A stretch of 24,436 nucleotides of DNA, taken from positions 1 to 24,436 of the forward strand of contig JBGCEI010000048.1 in assembly GCA_045106295.1 (NCBI GenBank), read 5' to 3'. This document shows, piece by piece, positions 15,507 to 23,033 of this stretch. This DNA is from WTJX01 sp045106295. Its GTDB lineage: Bacteria; Bacteroidota; Bacteroidia; Cytophagales; JAAEPT01. A program made the translations under genes and the position numbers. Positions within the stretch are counted from its first letter, which is position 1. Every line of letters starts with the position of its first letter. Below the pieces are notes generated by a model. The model was not told the DNA's origin. It did not search any database and saw only the letters and a list, made by a program, of their open reading frames with translations.

Positions 15507-15876
15507 TACGTCCTTTAGTAAAATAAATAGAGCAGGGTTTCATTGTTTTTATAGAACCTCTACTATAAAATCAAAGTCATCCGTTTACAGCTTATTTATT
15601 TCCTTTTGTACAGAACGCAGATTGCTACATATTCGTGCAGTAAAAACAATGAACTCTTCCAAATCGTTGAATATGAAGCCTCTGTTTCTAATAAAGAGAG
15701 TTCGTAACATTGTTTTAGCGATAAAGTTTTTGAAGCCGATTTTTAGTTTAAAGAGGTTTTTTTAATCAGTTGATTAGCTTGGTTCAACTAATTCTCCCCT
15801 TTAACCATCTAATTAACTAATAGAAGCAACAAGTAAAGTGTTAACTATGTACTATTAAGCATCCTTTATTGGCGCA
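15507..15876. other. Intergenic region, 370 bp, possible gene relic
   Basis: I see no secure gene. A plus-strand frame reaching 15765 overlaps the DUF389 stop and has a basic, Ser-rich, non-protein-like translation. On the minus strand, a frame ending at 15585 reads MLRTLFIRNRGFIFNDLEEF and ends NLRSVQKEINKL (ATG at 15710, 41 codons). Its second half looks like an amphipathic helix, and the frame stays open upstream to about 15765. It could be a very small gene or the remnant of a larger one; no promoter box is seen. An inverted repeat AGTTGA...TCAACT lies near 15770-15791. Confidence 0.35.
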
Positions 15877-16203
15877 ATGAATCGTACAAATTACTCTACT
15901 ACTTTTACTGTTAAATACTATCCTCAAGAAGAAAGGATAGTTGATCGGTTGTTTGATGTCTTTGCTAATGTAGTAGATGAATATTCTACTTTTAGCTATT
16001 CCATACCAAAAGAGACATGTGGTTATTCTCTAGTGACGGTACGTTTATACTCTACCGATTTCGTTTTTTTAGATACGTTATTTGAAAACAATACATTTAT
16101 TAGAGTAGCTCAATTAGTAAGTAATTCATTAACTATTAAGCCAAAGTACGCTCGAAATATGGTCGTCACCGATCTAACATCACAAAAAATTTATTTAAAT
16201 TAA
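15877..16203 (+). CDS. Hypothetical protein, 108 aa
   Basis: I do not recognise this protein. It begins MNRTNYSTTFTVKYYPQEER and is rich in Thr, Ser, Tyr and Val. No signal peptide, membrane segment or metal motif is visible, and there is one Cys (in ETCGYSLVTVRLY). Alternating hydrophobic stretches (FTVKYY, YSLVTVRLYSTDFVFL, RNMVVTDL) suggest a small alpha/beta fold. Codon use resembles its neighbours, which supports a real gene. It stands alone, 370 bp after the DUF389 gene and 173 bp before the SPOR gene, with no clear promoter box. Confidence 0.6.
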   Translation: MNRTNYSTTFTVKYYPQEERIVDRLFDVFANVVDEYSTFSYSIPKETCGYSLVTVRLYSTDFVFLDTLFENNTFIRVAQLVSNSLTIKPKYARNMVVTDLTSQKIYLN

Positions 16204-16315
16204 TCTCACAAAGCCTTTATAAGATTAGGATTACTTAAAGCGACTCCGACACTTGGAATAGATAATAGAAAGGCAAATTGATTTCAATATGGTCTCATTA
16301 TTGAATAGAATAATG

Positions 16316-16323
16316 TATTTTTG
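16316..16323 (+). promoter_or_regulatory. -7 promoter box of the SPOR-amidohydrolase operon
   Basis: TATTTTTG matches TAnnTTTG and lies 53 bp before the ATG at 16377. It would give a leader of about 48 nt that includes the palindrome and hairpin listed next. Confidence 0.5.
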
Positions 16324-16332
16324 CTTTCACAC

Positions 16333-16358
16333 AATGGCGCGCCATTCCACGAAAGTGG
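16333..16358 (+). promoter_or_regulatory. Palindrome plus GAAA hairpin in the SPOR gene leader
   Basis: AATGGCGCGCCATT (16333-16346) is a perfect 14-bp palindrome, strikingly GC-rich in this A/T-rich DNA. It is followed at once by CCAC-GAAA-GTGG (16347-16358), a 4-bp hairpin with a GNRA-type loop. Both lie between the likely transcription start and the ATG at 16377, so they may act as an operator or as RNA structure controlling translation. Confidence 0.45.
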
Positions 16359-16376
16359 TTTAAAAAGCTTTTCAGT

Positions 16377-16865
16377 ATGATGAAACACATTTTATACAGC
16401 TGTTTTCTCCTTTTAGGGTTTAGTTTATTAGCTCAACAAAACGAAGACTTTTCTACCTACAGACCTACTTATACTTACGAGCCCATAAAAGTAGATTCCA
16501 TCAAAAAAGAGGCTTCCATATTAGTTACAAAACCATCCTTGCACGATAATGATTTGGTGGATTCTATGTTTGTAAAATTAAAAAAATACAACAGTCAATT
16601 TGTACATGCACAAGGCTACCGAGTTCAATTGTATTCAGGAAATAATATGGGGACATCGGCATCGGTAGAGGCTAAGGTACGAGCATTTGCTAAGGATTGG
16701 GGTTATTCGATTTACCGTACATACGATGCCCCTACGTGGAAAGTACGAATAGGTGACTTTTTAGATAAGCTAAGTGCACACCGATTGTACCATAAAATAC
16801 GCAAAGAATTTTACTATGCGTTAATAGTTCCAGATTCTAAAGTGTTACTAAAACGAGTTCCGTAA
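16377..16865 (+). CDS. Secreted SPOR-domain protein
   Basis: A 162-aa protein with an N-terminal signal peptide (MMKHILYSCFLLLGFSLLAQQ, likely cleaved after about residue 19). A short linker follows, then a SPOR-like domain at about 75-158: 'YRVQLYSG', 'EAKVRAFAKDWGYSIYRTYDAPTWKVRIGDFLDKLSAHRLYHKIRK' and 'ALIVPDSKV'. SPOR domains bind denuded glycan strands of septal peptidoglycan, so this protein probably acts in the periplasm at the cell wall. Its stop overlaps the next start (TAATG at 16863-16867), so the two are translationally coupled. Confidence 0.85.
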   Translation: MMKHILYSCFLLLGFSLLAQQNEDFSTYRPTYTYEPIKVDSIKKEASILVTKPSLHDNDLVDSMFVKLKKYNSQFVHAQGYRVQLYSGNNMGTSASVEAKVRAFAKDWGYSIYRTYDAPTWKVRIGDFLDKLSAHRLYHKIRKEFYYALIVPDSKVLLKRVP

Positions 16866-18055
16866 TGAGTTTATTGAATCAAATCAAACATCTTTCAGAT
16901 AACATTTTTGATGATGTACTTTCTTGGAGAAGACACCTACATGCAAACCCTGAGCTTTCGTATGAAGAATACAATACTTCTAATTATGTAGCAGGAATCT
17001 TAGAGGGACTTGGATTGGAGATAGAACGGAATATTGCAGATACAGGCATAGTGGCTTATGTAAAAGGAAACAACCCAGAAAAAAAGGTAATTGCCCTCCG
17101 TGGAGATATGGATGCCCTTCCTATTTTGGAGGCAAATGATATTCCGTACAAATCTACTAATAAAGGAGTGATGCATGCTTGTGGGCATGATGTGCACACT
17201 TCTTCCCTGTTAGGTGTGGCGAAAATACTAGCTGAAACAAAAAATCAGTGGGAAGGAACGGTCAAATTCATTTTCCAACCTGGTGAAGAAAAGTTACCAG
17301 GAGGTGCTTCTTTAATGATAAAAGAAGGTGTGTTAGAAAATCCTCGCCCCAAAAGTATTCTTGGACAACACGTAATGCCTTTCATAGACGTTGGTCAGGT
17401 AGGTTTTCGTGAAGGAATGTACATGGCTAGCGCCGACGAAATTTACATGACAATAAAAGGAAAAGGTGGCCATGCTGCTTTACCCGAACATGCTGTTGAT
17501 CCAGTTTTGATTACATCGCACATTATTGTTGCCTTACAGCAAATAGTAAGTAGAAATTGCTCTCCAAAAGTACCTTCTGTACTTTCTTTTGGAAAAATAG
17601 AAGCAATGGGTGCTACTAATATTATTCCTAACGAAGTAAAGATTCAAGGTACCTTCCGTACCATGAATGAAGAGTGGAGAAAATCTGCACATGAAAAAAT
17701 ACGTAAAATGGCTACTTCTATTGCTGAAGCAATGGGAGGAAGTTGTGACTGCGATATTAGAGTAGGCTATCCTTATTTAGAAAATGAAGTTCAGCTTACT
17801 CGTAAGATGAAAAACGCTGCTAAAGATTATTTAGGTGAGGAAAATGTATTGGACCTAGACCTATGGATGGCGGCAGAAGATTTCTCATACTATTCACAAG
17901 AAATAGATGCGTGTTTCTACCGATTAGGAATTAGAAATGAAGCGAAAGGAATTAATTCTGGTTTGCATACACCTACATTCAATATTGATGAAGATGCGCT
18001 AAAAATAGGTCCTGGCTTAATGGCTTGGTTGGCAGTAAAAGAGCTAAAAGTCTAA
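16865..18055 (+). CDS. M20-family amidohydrolase/N-acyl amino acid hydrolase
   Basis: A 396-aa zinc metallohydrolase of the M20D/amidohydrolase type (hippurate hydrolase, N-acyl-L-amino acid amidohydrolase). It starts 'WRRHLHANPELSYEE' (21-35). The metal-site motifs are LRGDMDALP (78-86), HACGHDVHTSSLLG (104-117; bridging Cys106 and His108), FQPGEE (137-142), GQHVMP and C-terminal LHTPTFNIDEDAL. AAEDFSYY marks the C-terminal substrate region. There is no signal peptide, so it is likely cytoplasmic. The natural substrate is not evident. It is coupled by a 1-base overlap to the SPOR protein gene; a role in recycling acyl or peptidyl amino acids is conjecture. Confidence 0.9.
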   Translation: MSLLNQIKHLSDNIFDDVLSWRRHLHANPELSYEEYNTSNYVAGILEGLGLEIERNIADTGIVAYVKGNNPEKKVIALRGDMDALPILEANDIPYKSTNKGVMHACGHDVHTSSLLGVAKILAETKNQWEGTVKFIFQPGEEKLPGGASLMIKEGVLENPRPKSILGQHVMPFIDVGQVGFREGMYMASADEIYMTIKGKGGHAALPEHAVDPVLITSHIIVALQQIVSRNCSPKVPSVLSFGKIEAMGATNIIPNEVKIQGTFRTMNEEWRKSAHEKIRKMATSIAEAMGGSCDCDIRVGYPYLENEVQLTRKMKNAAKDYLGEENVLDLDLWMAAEDFSYYSQEIDACFYRLGIRNEAKGINSGLHTPTFNIDEDALKIGPGLMAWLAVKELKV

Positions 18056-18105
18056 GTTTTTAGCCTATGCTATGCCTCTCGTTTAACTCGTTTTATTAAG
18101 GATTT

Positions 18106-18194
18106 GGGCATTCCCCTCCGTTACGCTCAGGGTCGGGCTATCCGTTTTTACTCCTCGCTACGCTGCGGGGTAACCACTTCTATCCCTTATGCAC
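18106..18194. repeat. Dispersed GC-rich intergenic repeat-like segment
   Basis: Starting GGGCATTCCCCTCCG and including GGTCGGGCTATCCG, a CTCCTCGCTACGCTGCGGGG-like core and CTTCTATCCCTTATGCAC, this stretch is much more GC-rich than its surroundings. From memory it resembles a dispersed non-coding repeat common between genes in Bacteroidota genomes. Only one copy lies in this window, so repetition cannot be shown here. It lies between the convergent amidohydrolase and ATPase genes. An ORF across it (18104-18304) has the translation this repeat usually gives and should not be annotated. Confidence 0.55.
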
Positions 18195-18209
18195 TTAAAT
18201 ACGTCAGTA

Positions 18210-19400
18210 TTAATACAAAAACCCAAATAGCCAGAGCGGTATCGTATTCTTATTTCCTATTTCAATACCGTCTTTTGCAATGTACGCCTGCTGAACTTCT
18301 TTAATTTGATGTTTCCCCTTTTGTTTGCCTCCTATTTCGACAGTGTAGGTATTATCAACTAAAAAATCTCCTTGAGGAGGAAGGTGTAAGCTATGAAAAT
18401 CAGTTAGTTGATTTAAAAAGAACGTTTCCCGTAAAGTCCCTTTAGACAATTCACCTTGTGCTAAACCATACATGAGGTTGGTATTGTTCAAGTACACCTT
18501 GTCTGGCTTGGCTAAAGCACTCAATCCTTTAGTTGGTTTATTAAGACTATGGATTAACCGTGCCCTCTCTAAGTGTTTAAGTGCCAATAATAACGTATTT
18601 CTCGATATTCCTGTTCGCTCACTTAGTTTCGTAATGTTTGGAGTAAACGGTACGCTAGTAGAAATAACATAAAGCAGCTTCTTTAGTTTAACAATCATGG
18701 CATACTTTGGATTTTCTACCGCTTTCAAGTCTACATCTAAAATCAAATTGAGCGTACTGATTAGCTTTTGTTCATAGGTGTCTATGCTTTCAGTAAAATA
18801 AGGATAGGCTCCATATTTTAAGTATTCGTTAAATACCTTCAATGGTTTTATTTGTTGACTAATTGAGGTAGCTAAAGCTACATGATTAGTTAAAACGTCT
18901 GTAAAAGAATAGCTAGGAAACGCTACCTTTTGACTAAGGGTAACATATTCTCTTAGGGATAATTCTTTTAGTGTGTAGCTTACTGCTCGCCTACTCAAAT
19001 CCGATTCTCCTTTATGGATTTCTAAAATAGAAGAAGAAGTAAATACCACTTGTAAGTCAGGAAAGTCATCATAAATTAACTTAAGCTCACGTGACCAGTC
19101 TGGGTACTTATGCACTTCATCTATTAACAAATGTTTTCCTCCCGTTTTTTGAAAAGTATCAGCAAACTCGTACAGACTATTATTTAGGAAGAATAGGTCG
19201 TCCATGGAGATGTAAAGTGACACTTCTAGAGGTAAATAATTGGATAGGTATTGTAATAACAAAGTTGTCTTACCACTCCCTCTAGCTCCTTCGATAGCAA
19301 TTAACCTGTCTTCCCAACTGACTTTTTTTATTAAATAGCGTTCAAATAAGCCTGAAACAGCCGCTGTTTTCTTTCTCGATTTCTCTATTACCCTTTCCAT
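18210..19400 (-). CDS. AAA_14-type P-loop ATPase with C-terminal DUF4143-like region
   Basis: A 396-aa protein. P-loop GARGSGKTT lies near 38-46, 'SLYISMDDLFFLNNSLYEFAD' near 60-80, and Walker B 'HLLIDEVHKYPDW' near 88-100, followed by sensor 'VVFTSSS'. This order is that of the AAA_14/archaeal-type STAND ATPases. The C-terminal half includes a helix-turn-helix-like 'TKLSERTGISRNTLLLALKHLERARLIHSL' segment. It ends with a 'VDNTYTVEIGGKQKGKHQI' stretch typical of the DUF4143 PD-(D/E)XK-like end. The cellular role is unknown; such genes are patchily distributed and often strain-variable. It stands alone on the minus strand beside the repeat-like segment. Confidence 0.8.
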   Translation of the reverse strand: MERVIEKSRKKTAAVSGLFERYLIKKVSWEDRLIAIEGARGSGKTTLLLQYLSNYLPLEVSLYISMDDLFFLNNSLYEFADTFQKTGGKHLLIDEVHKYPDWSRELKLIYDDFPDLQVVFTSSSILEIHKGESDLSRRAVSYTLKELSLREYVTLSQKVAFPSYSFTDVLTNHVALATSISQQIKPLKVFNEYLKYGAYPYFTESIDTYEQKLISTLNLILDVDLKAVENPKYAMIVKLKKLLYVISTSVPFTPNITKLSERTGISRNTLLLALKHLERARLIHSLNKPTKGLSALAKPDKVYLNNTNLMYGLAQGELSKGTLRETFFLNQLTDFHSLHLPPQGDFLVDNTYTVEIGGKQKGKHQIKEVQQAYIAKDGIEIGNKNTIPLWLFGFLY

Positions 19401-19611
19401 TGTTCAATAAATTTAACACTTTTATTTAAATAATGATCAATACATTTAACGATTATATTAAAAAAATGATTAGTTAACTAAACAATTAAGTGAAATAGTA
19501 ACTGTTATTTTATCTTTTGACAGATTAAATCACCTGATTACATCTAAAATAATTGGAACTTTTTTTATTTATTACTAACATAGCATTTCGTTTTCTAACT
19601 TAAACTGAGTC

Positions 19612-20757
19612 ATGACTACTCAAAACAAATTATCTGAATTAGAATTTCAGAACAAATCGGTCCAATTAGTAGCAAGAATTATTGCCGTATTGGGTATTTT
19701 ATTTTTATTCCTAGTATCATTAAATATGATGTCCGGAGCATTCAAGCTCTTTGGAAAAGAAACTGCACAGTGTATCATTGGGGTAACTCAAAATCCATTT
19801 GTAGGATTATTCATTGGTCTATTAGCTACAGCTTTAGTACAAAGTAGTTCTACTACTACTTCTATGGTAGTAGCCATTGTAGCTGCTGGTACATTACCGC
19901 TACAAACGGCTATCCCTTTAATTATGGGGGCAAATATTGGTACATCTGTTACAAGTACTATTGTTTCTATGGGTCACATTACTAATAGAAATGAATTCAA
20001 AAAAGCAATTGCTGCCGCTACGGTACATGATTTCTTTAACATCATTGTAACACTTATCTTATTCCCTCTTGAAGTCTACTTCCACGTATTGTCTGGATCG
20101 GCTGTATTCATCACTGAATTATTTAACATTACTGGTACTGGTTCAGGAGAAAAAATGTTCAGTATCATGGGTGTTACGGTAAAACCTACTGCTAAATGGA
20201 TAATTGGGTTGCTAGGTAAAAAAGCATTAGTTGTATTACTAGTTTCTATGGTGATGTTATTCTTTGCATTACGTTACTTATCAAAAGTGTTGAAAAGCAT
20301 TTTGATTGGGAAGTCTCAAGAAAAAATGGAACAAGCTGTATTTGGAAGCCCTGTGAAAGCAGTACTTTGGGGTACGGGAATTACAGCTGCTGTACAATCT
20401 AGTTCAGTAACTACTTCTCTTACAGTTCCTTTAGTAGCAACAGACAAGTTATCATTGAAAAAAGCATTCCCTTTTTTATTGGGAGCAAACATTGGTACGA
20501 CAGTTACAGCTCTTATTGCTGCTATCTCCAAAACAGATGATGCCATTAATGTAGCCGTTTGTCACGTGCTGTTTAACTTATTGGGAGTTATTCTCTTTAT
20601 GCTAATTCCATTAGTTAGAAGTATCCCTGTAGATTTAGCTACGAAGCTAGGTGAGTTAACATTAAAGAATAGATTAATCGGATTTGGATACATCTTAGTT
20701 GTATTCTTCCTTATTCCTTTCCTTTTAATTTACTTTACAGGAGTAGGTACTTGCTAA
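19612..20757 (+). CDS. Na+/phosphate symporter family protein
   Basis: A 381-aa membrane protein of the Na/Pi cotransporter family (PF02690, NptA-like). The two inverted repeats each carry the signature. The first is 'QSSSTTTSMVVAIVAAGTLPLQTAIPLIMGANIGTSVTST', near 72-111. The second is 'QSSSVTTSLTVPLVATDKLSLKKAFPFLLGANIGTTVTALIAA', near 262-304. About eight to ten hydrophobic helices are visible. It would import inorganic phosphate with sodium, consistent with a marine or saline lifestyle. There is no PhoU-like C-terminal domain, unlike the longer YjbB-type proteins. The 211-bp region upstream is A/T-rich with only an imperfect promoter match (TATCTTTTG near 19510). Confidence 0.9.
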   Translation: MTTQNKLSELEFQNKSVQLVARIIAVLGILFLFLVSLNMMSGAFKLFGKETAQCIIGVTQNPFVGLFIGLLATALVQSSSTTTSMVVAIVAAGTLPLQTAIPLIMGANIGTSVTSTIVSMGHITNRNEFKKAIAAATVHDFFNIIVTLILFPLEVYFHVLSGSAVFITELFNITGTGSGEKMFSIMGVTVKPTAKWIIGLLGKKALVVLLVSMVMLFFALRYLSKVLKSILIGKSQEKMEQAVFGSPVKAVLWGTGITAAVQSSSVTTSLTVPLVATDKLSLKKAFPFLLGANIGTTVTALIAAISKTDDAINVAVCHVLFNLLGVILFMLIPLVRSIPVDLATKLGELTLKNRLIGFGYILVVFFLIPFLLIYFTGVGTC

Positions 20758-20778
20758 TCGACAAAAAAATATGTTATA

Positions 20779-20814
20779 AAAAATACCACAGTAGTTTCTG
20801 CTGTGGTATTTTTG
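20779..20814. terminator. Terminator after the Na/Pi gene, with embedded promoter box
   Basis: AAAAATACCACAG ... CTGTGGTATTTTT is a perfect 13-bp stem with a short loop (TAGTTTCTG, in which AG/CT can pair further), with A before and T after, so it is a good intrinsic terminator in both directions. TATTTTTG at 20807-20814, in its 3' arm, exactly matches the Bacteroidota -7 box and is the best promoter candidate for the next gene. Confidence 0.85.
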
Positions 20815-20831
20815 TTTAACCACATTTAGTA

Positions 20832-21551
20832 TTGAAGAAAGTCTACGAACAAATCGTACAAAAAAAATCATTGGCTGTTCTTATAGACCCAGATAAGGTA
20901 ACAGAACAAGATTGTATTTCGTTAGCGCAATCAGCAGAAAAGAATGGCATAGATTTTTTATTTGTGGGTGGTAGCTTAATTACTTCTCCAAATCTACATA
21001 CAACAGTAGCGGCGATTAAAAAAGCGTGTGCTTTACCCGTCATTTTATTCCCTGGTAATAATTTGTACATCGACCCTACGGCAGATGCTTTGTTGTTGTT
21101 ATCGTTAATTTCTGGTAGAAACCCAGATTTATTGATTGGTCAGCACATCGCAGCAGCACCTATTCTAAAAAGTAGCCCATTAGAAATTTTGTCTACAGGT
21201 TACATCCTCATAGATGGAGGAAAACCAACTACTGTAAGCTACATTAGCAACACAACCCCTATCCCTGCTGACAAAGGAGATATTGCCGCTTGTACAGCCA
21301 TAGCTGGTGAACTATTAGGAATGAAGCTTATTTATCTTGATGCTGGAAGCGGCGCTGAAAAAGCCATTTCTCCACAAACTATTCGTTTGGTTAAAAAATC
21401 CATTGATGTTCCTCTCATCGTTGGAGGAGGAATCCGAACAGTAGACCAAGCAAAGCAAGCATATGATGCCGGTGCTGATCTGGTAGTGGTAGGTACTCAA
21501 ATAGAAAATACTCCTGAGTTTATAAAAGAGCTCACTAAATTGATACGTTAA
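20832..21551 (+). CDS. Geranylgeranylglyceryl/heptaprenylglyceryl phosphate synthase
   Basis: A 239-aa TIM-barrel prenyltransferase (GGGPS/PcrB family), which joins a polyprenyl diphosphate to sn-glycerol-1-phosphate to make an ether-lipid precursor. Diagnostic features are LIDPDK (17-22, Mg-binding Asp), FVGGSL (44-49), 'LPVILFPGN', 'LLSLISGRNPDLLIGQHI', 'GYILIDGGKPTTVSYISNTTPIP' and the phosphate-binding end 'GGGIRTVDQAKQAYDAGADLVVVGT'. Bacteroidota are among the bacteria known to carry this mainly archaeal enzyme; its product there is less clear. The start is TTG. An in-frame TAA lies 15 bp upstream, no ATG is available near the start, and family similarity begins at once. The -7 box in the upstream terminator is 17 bp before the start. 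Confidence 0.92.
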   Translation: MKKVYEQIVQKKSLAVLIDPDKVTEQDCISLAQSAEKNGIDFLFVGGSLITSPNLHTTVAAIKKACALPVILFPGNNLYIDPTADALLLLSLISGRNPDLLIGQHIAAAPILKSSPLEILSTGYILIDGGKPTTVSYISNTTPIPADKGDIAACTAIAGELLGMKLIYLDAGSGAEKAISPQTIRLVKKSIDVPLIVGGGIRTVDQAKQAYDAGADLVVVGTQIENTPEFIKELTKLIR

Positions 21552-21775
21552 ACAAATAATTGTCAAAAAAATACTAGTTTTTGATTGGTTAACTTTTGTT
21601 ACTCACTTAATTATAAATTGAATAACATAATATACTTTTTCTTTACAATAGAGAGTAAGTAAGGGCTAATCATTTTCTGTAAATTTTGGAACATTCTATA
21701 AAAAACTAGGATTATTGTTCAACTAACTTTAATATTGTTTAGTAAACATTTGATTTAACATTAATAAAAAACAAT
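21552..21775 (+). promoter_or_regulatory. 224-bp A/T-rich promoter region of the sugar transporter operon
   Basis: No ORF or RNA gene is seen. Near-consensus boxes with an extra T occur (TAACTTTTG near 21591 and TAAATTTTG near 21680). The latter would give a leader of about 85 nt. The immediate upstream of the ATG (AAAAAACAAT) is A-rich, as is usual for this phylum. I see no obvious operator. Confidence 0.35.
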
Positions 21776-23017
21776 ATGGCATCATCAGCTTCTGGCAATA
21801 ATAATGTAACTGTAGAAGGTGGAGGAAAGAATAATTCATTCGCTTTTGGAGTAGTAACATTTATCTTTTTCATGTGGGGGTTTCTCACCGTGTTGAATGA
21901 TATCTTAATTCCTCATTTTAAGGAATTATTCTCTTTGTCATACTTTCAATCTTCTTTGGTACAGATGACTTTCTTTATTGCTTTCTTTATCATATCACTT
22001 CCTGCTGGAGCAATTATTAAAAAAATAGGCTACAAAAATGGAATGATACTAGGTTTAATAATTGCTGGAATAGGTGCTGGTCTTTTTTACCCTGCTTCTA
22101 TTATAAAAGAATATAGCGTTTTCTTAGGTGCTTTGTTTGTGCTTTCATCTGGTATTACGATACTACAGGTAGCAGCAAACCCGTATGTTTCAGTCTTAGG
22201 AAAACCAGAAACAGCAGCCAGTAGACTAAATTTATCTCAAGCGTTAAATTCTTTAGGTACTACATTAGGTGGTCCTTTTGGTTCTTTATTTATTTTAGGT
22301 GCTGTAGCTACAGTTGCTTCTACTTCTGAAAAAGTAAAAGCATTACAAGGTCCTTATTTAGGTTTAGCCATTGCATTAGTGGTATTAGCATTCATTATTA
22401 AATTCATTAATTTGCCTACAATTACTCACCCGTCTGAAGAAGGAAATACTGAGGGGTTTAAAATTAAGAATTACCCCAACCTTATTTTCGGTATCATAGG
22501 TATATTCATGTATGTGGGTTCTGAAGTATGTATTGGTAGTTATTTAATTAACTACATGAATACTTCTGCTAACTTACATATGGAAGAATCTCAGGCAGGC
22601 TTTTATCTTTCCTTGTTTTGGGGTGGGTTAATGATTGGTCGTTTTGCTGGTTCTTACCTTACTCAAAAATTTAAGGCACATAAAATCTTAACTATTTTTG
22701 CCATTACTTGTGTAGGCTTACTCGTATTATCTCTTCTAACGACAAAGTTATTTTCTGTAATCTGTATGCTTTTAACAGGTTTATGTTTATCGATTATGTT
22801 TCCTACCATTTTTACCTTAGCAATTGATAAACTAGGTGAGTTTACAAGTAAAGCTTCAGCTTTTTTGGTAATGGCTATTGTTGGTGGTGCTGTTTTACCA
22901 TCTGTTCAAGGATTGTTAGCAGATAGTTTTTCTTTGAAGTTTTCTTTCATTGTTCCTTTGTTAGGAATCTGTTACATCGTATTTTTCGCCTTAAAAGGTT
23001 ACAAAACAAAATCGTAA
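21776..23017 (+). CDS. Sugar MFS transporter, FucP/glucose-galactose porter type
   Basis: A 413-aa protein with twelve predicted helices, in the FHS/FucP branch of the major facilitator superfamily that imports sugars with H+ or Na+. Signature regions are 'FFMWGFLTVLNDILIPHFKELFSLSYFQSSLVQMTFFIAFF', 'GAIIKKIGYKNGMILGL' between helices 2 and 3, 'QVAANPYVSVLGKPETAASRLNLSQALNSLGTTLGGPFG' after helix 4, and 'SLFWGGLMIGRFAGSYL' in the second half. An Asn/Gly-rich cytoplasmic N-terminus (1-20) precedes helix 1. The exact sugar cannot be read. It sits 16 bp before a ROK gene, suggesting uptake followed by phosphorylation of the same sugar. Confidence 0.9.
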   Translation: MASSASGNNNVTVEGGGKNNSFAFGVVTFIFFMWGFLTVLNDILIPHFKELFSLSYFQSSLVQMTFFIAFFIISLPAGAIIKKIGYKNGMILGLIIAGIGAGLFYPASIIKEYSVFLGALFVLSSGITILQVAANPYVSVLGKPETAASRLNLSQALNSLGTTLGGPFGSLFILGAVATVASTSEKVKALQGPYLGLAIALVVLAFIIKFINLPTITHPSEEGNTEGFKIKNYPNLIFGIIGIFMYVGSEVCIGSYLINYMNTSANLHMEESQAGFYLSLFWGGLMIGRFAGSYLTQKFKAHKILTIFAITCVGLLVLSLLTTKLFSVICMLLTGLCLSIMFPTIFTLAIDKLGEFTSKASAFLVMAIVGGAVLPSVQGLLADSFSLKFSFIVPLLGICYIVFFALKGYKTKS

Positions 23018-23033
23018 CAAGACATTATTGTTT

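Noticed and set aside
15496..15765. 89-aa plus-strand ORF
   Set aside because: It overlaps the DUF389 stop, is rich in Ser, Lys, Arg and Phe without family features, and has no promoter or start context.
15877..16203. Possible truncated ApbE (FMN transferase) N-terminus
   Set aside because: The resemblance is limited to a short 'VKYY' strand and a helix; no ApbE motif follows, so it was left as hypothetical.
18043..18064. GCTAAAA...TTTTAGC hairpin at the amidohydrolase stop as a terminator
   Set aside because: The 7-bp A/T-rich stem overlaps the coding end and no T-tract follows; likely chance.
18104..18304. 66-aa plus-strand ORF
   Set aside because: It spans the repeat-like segment and then runs antisense into the AAA_14-type ATPase; the translation is not protein-like.
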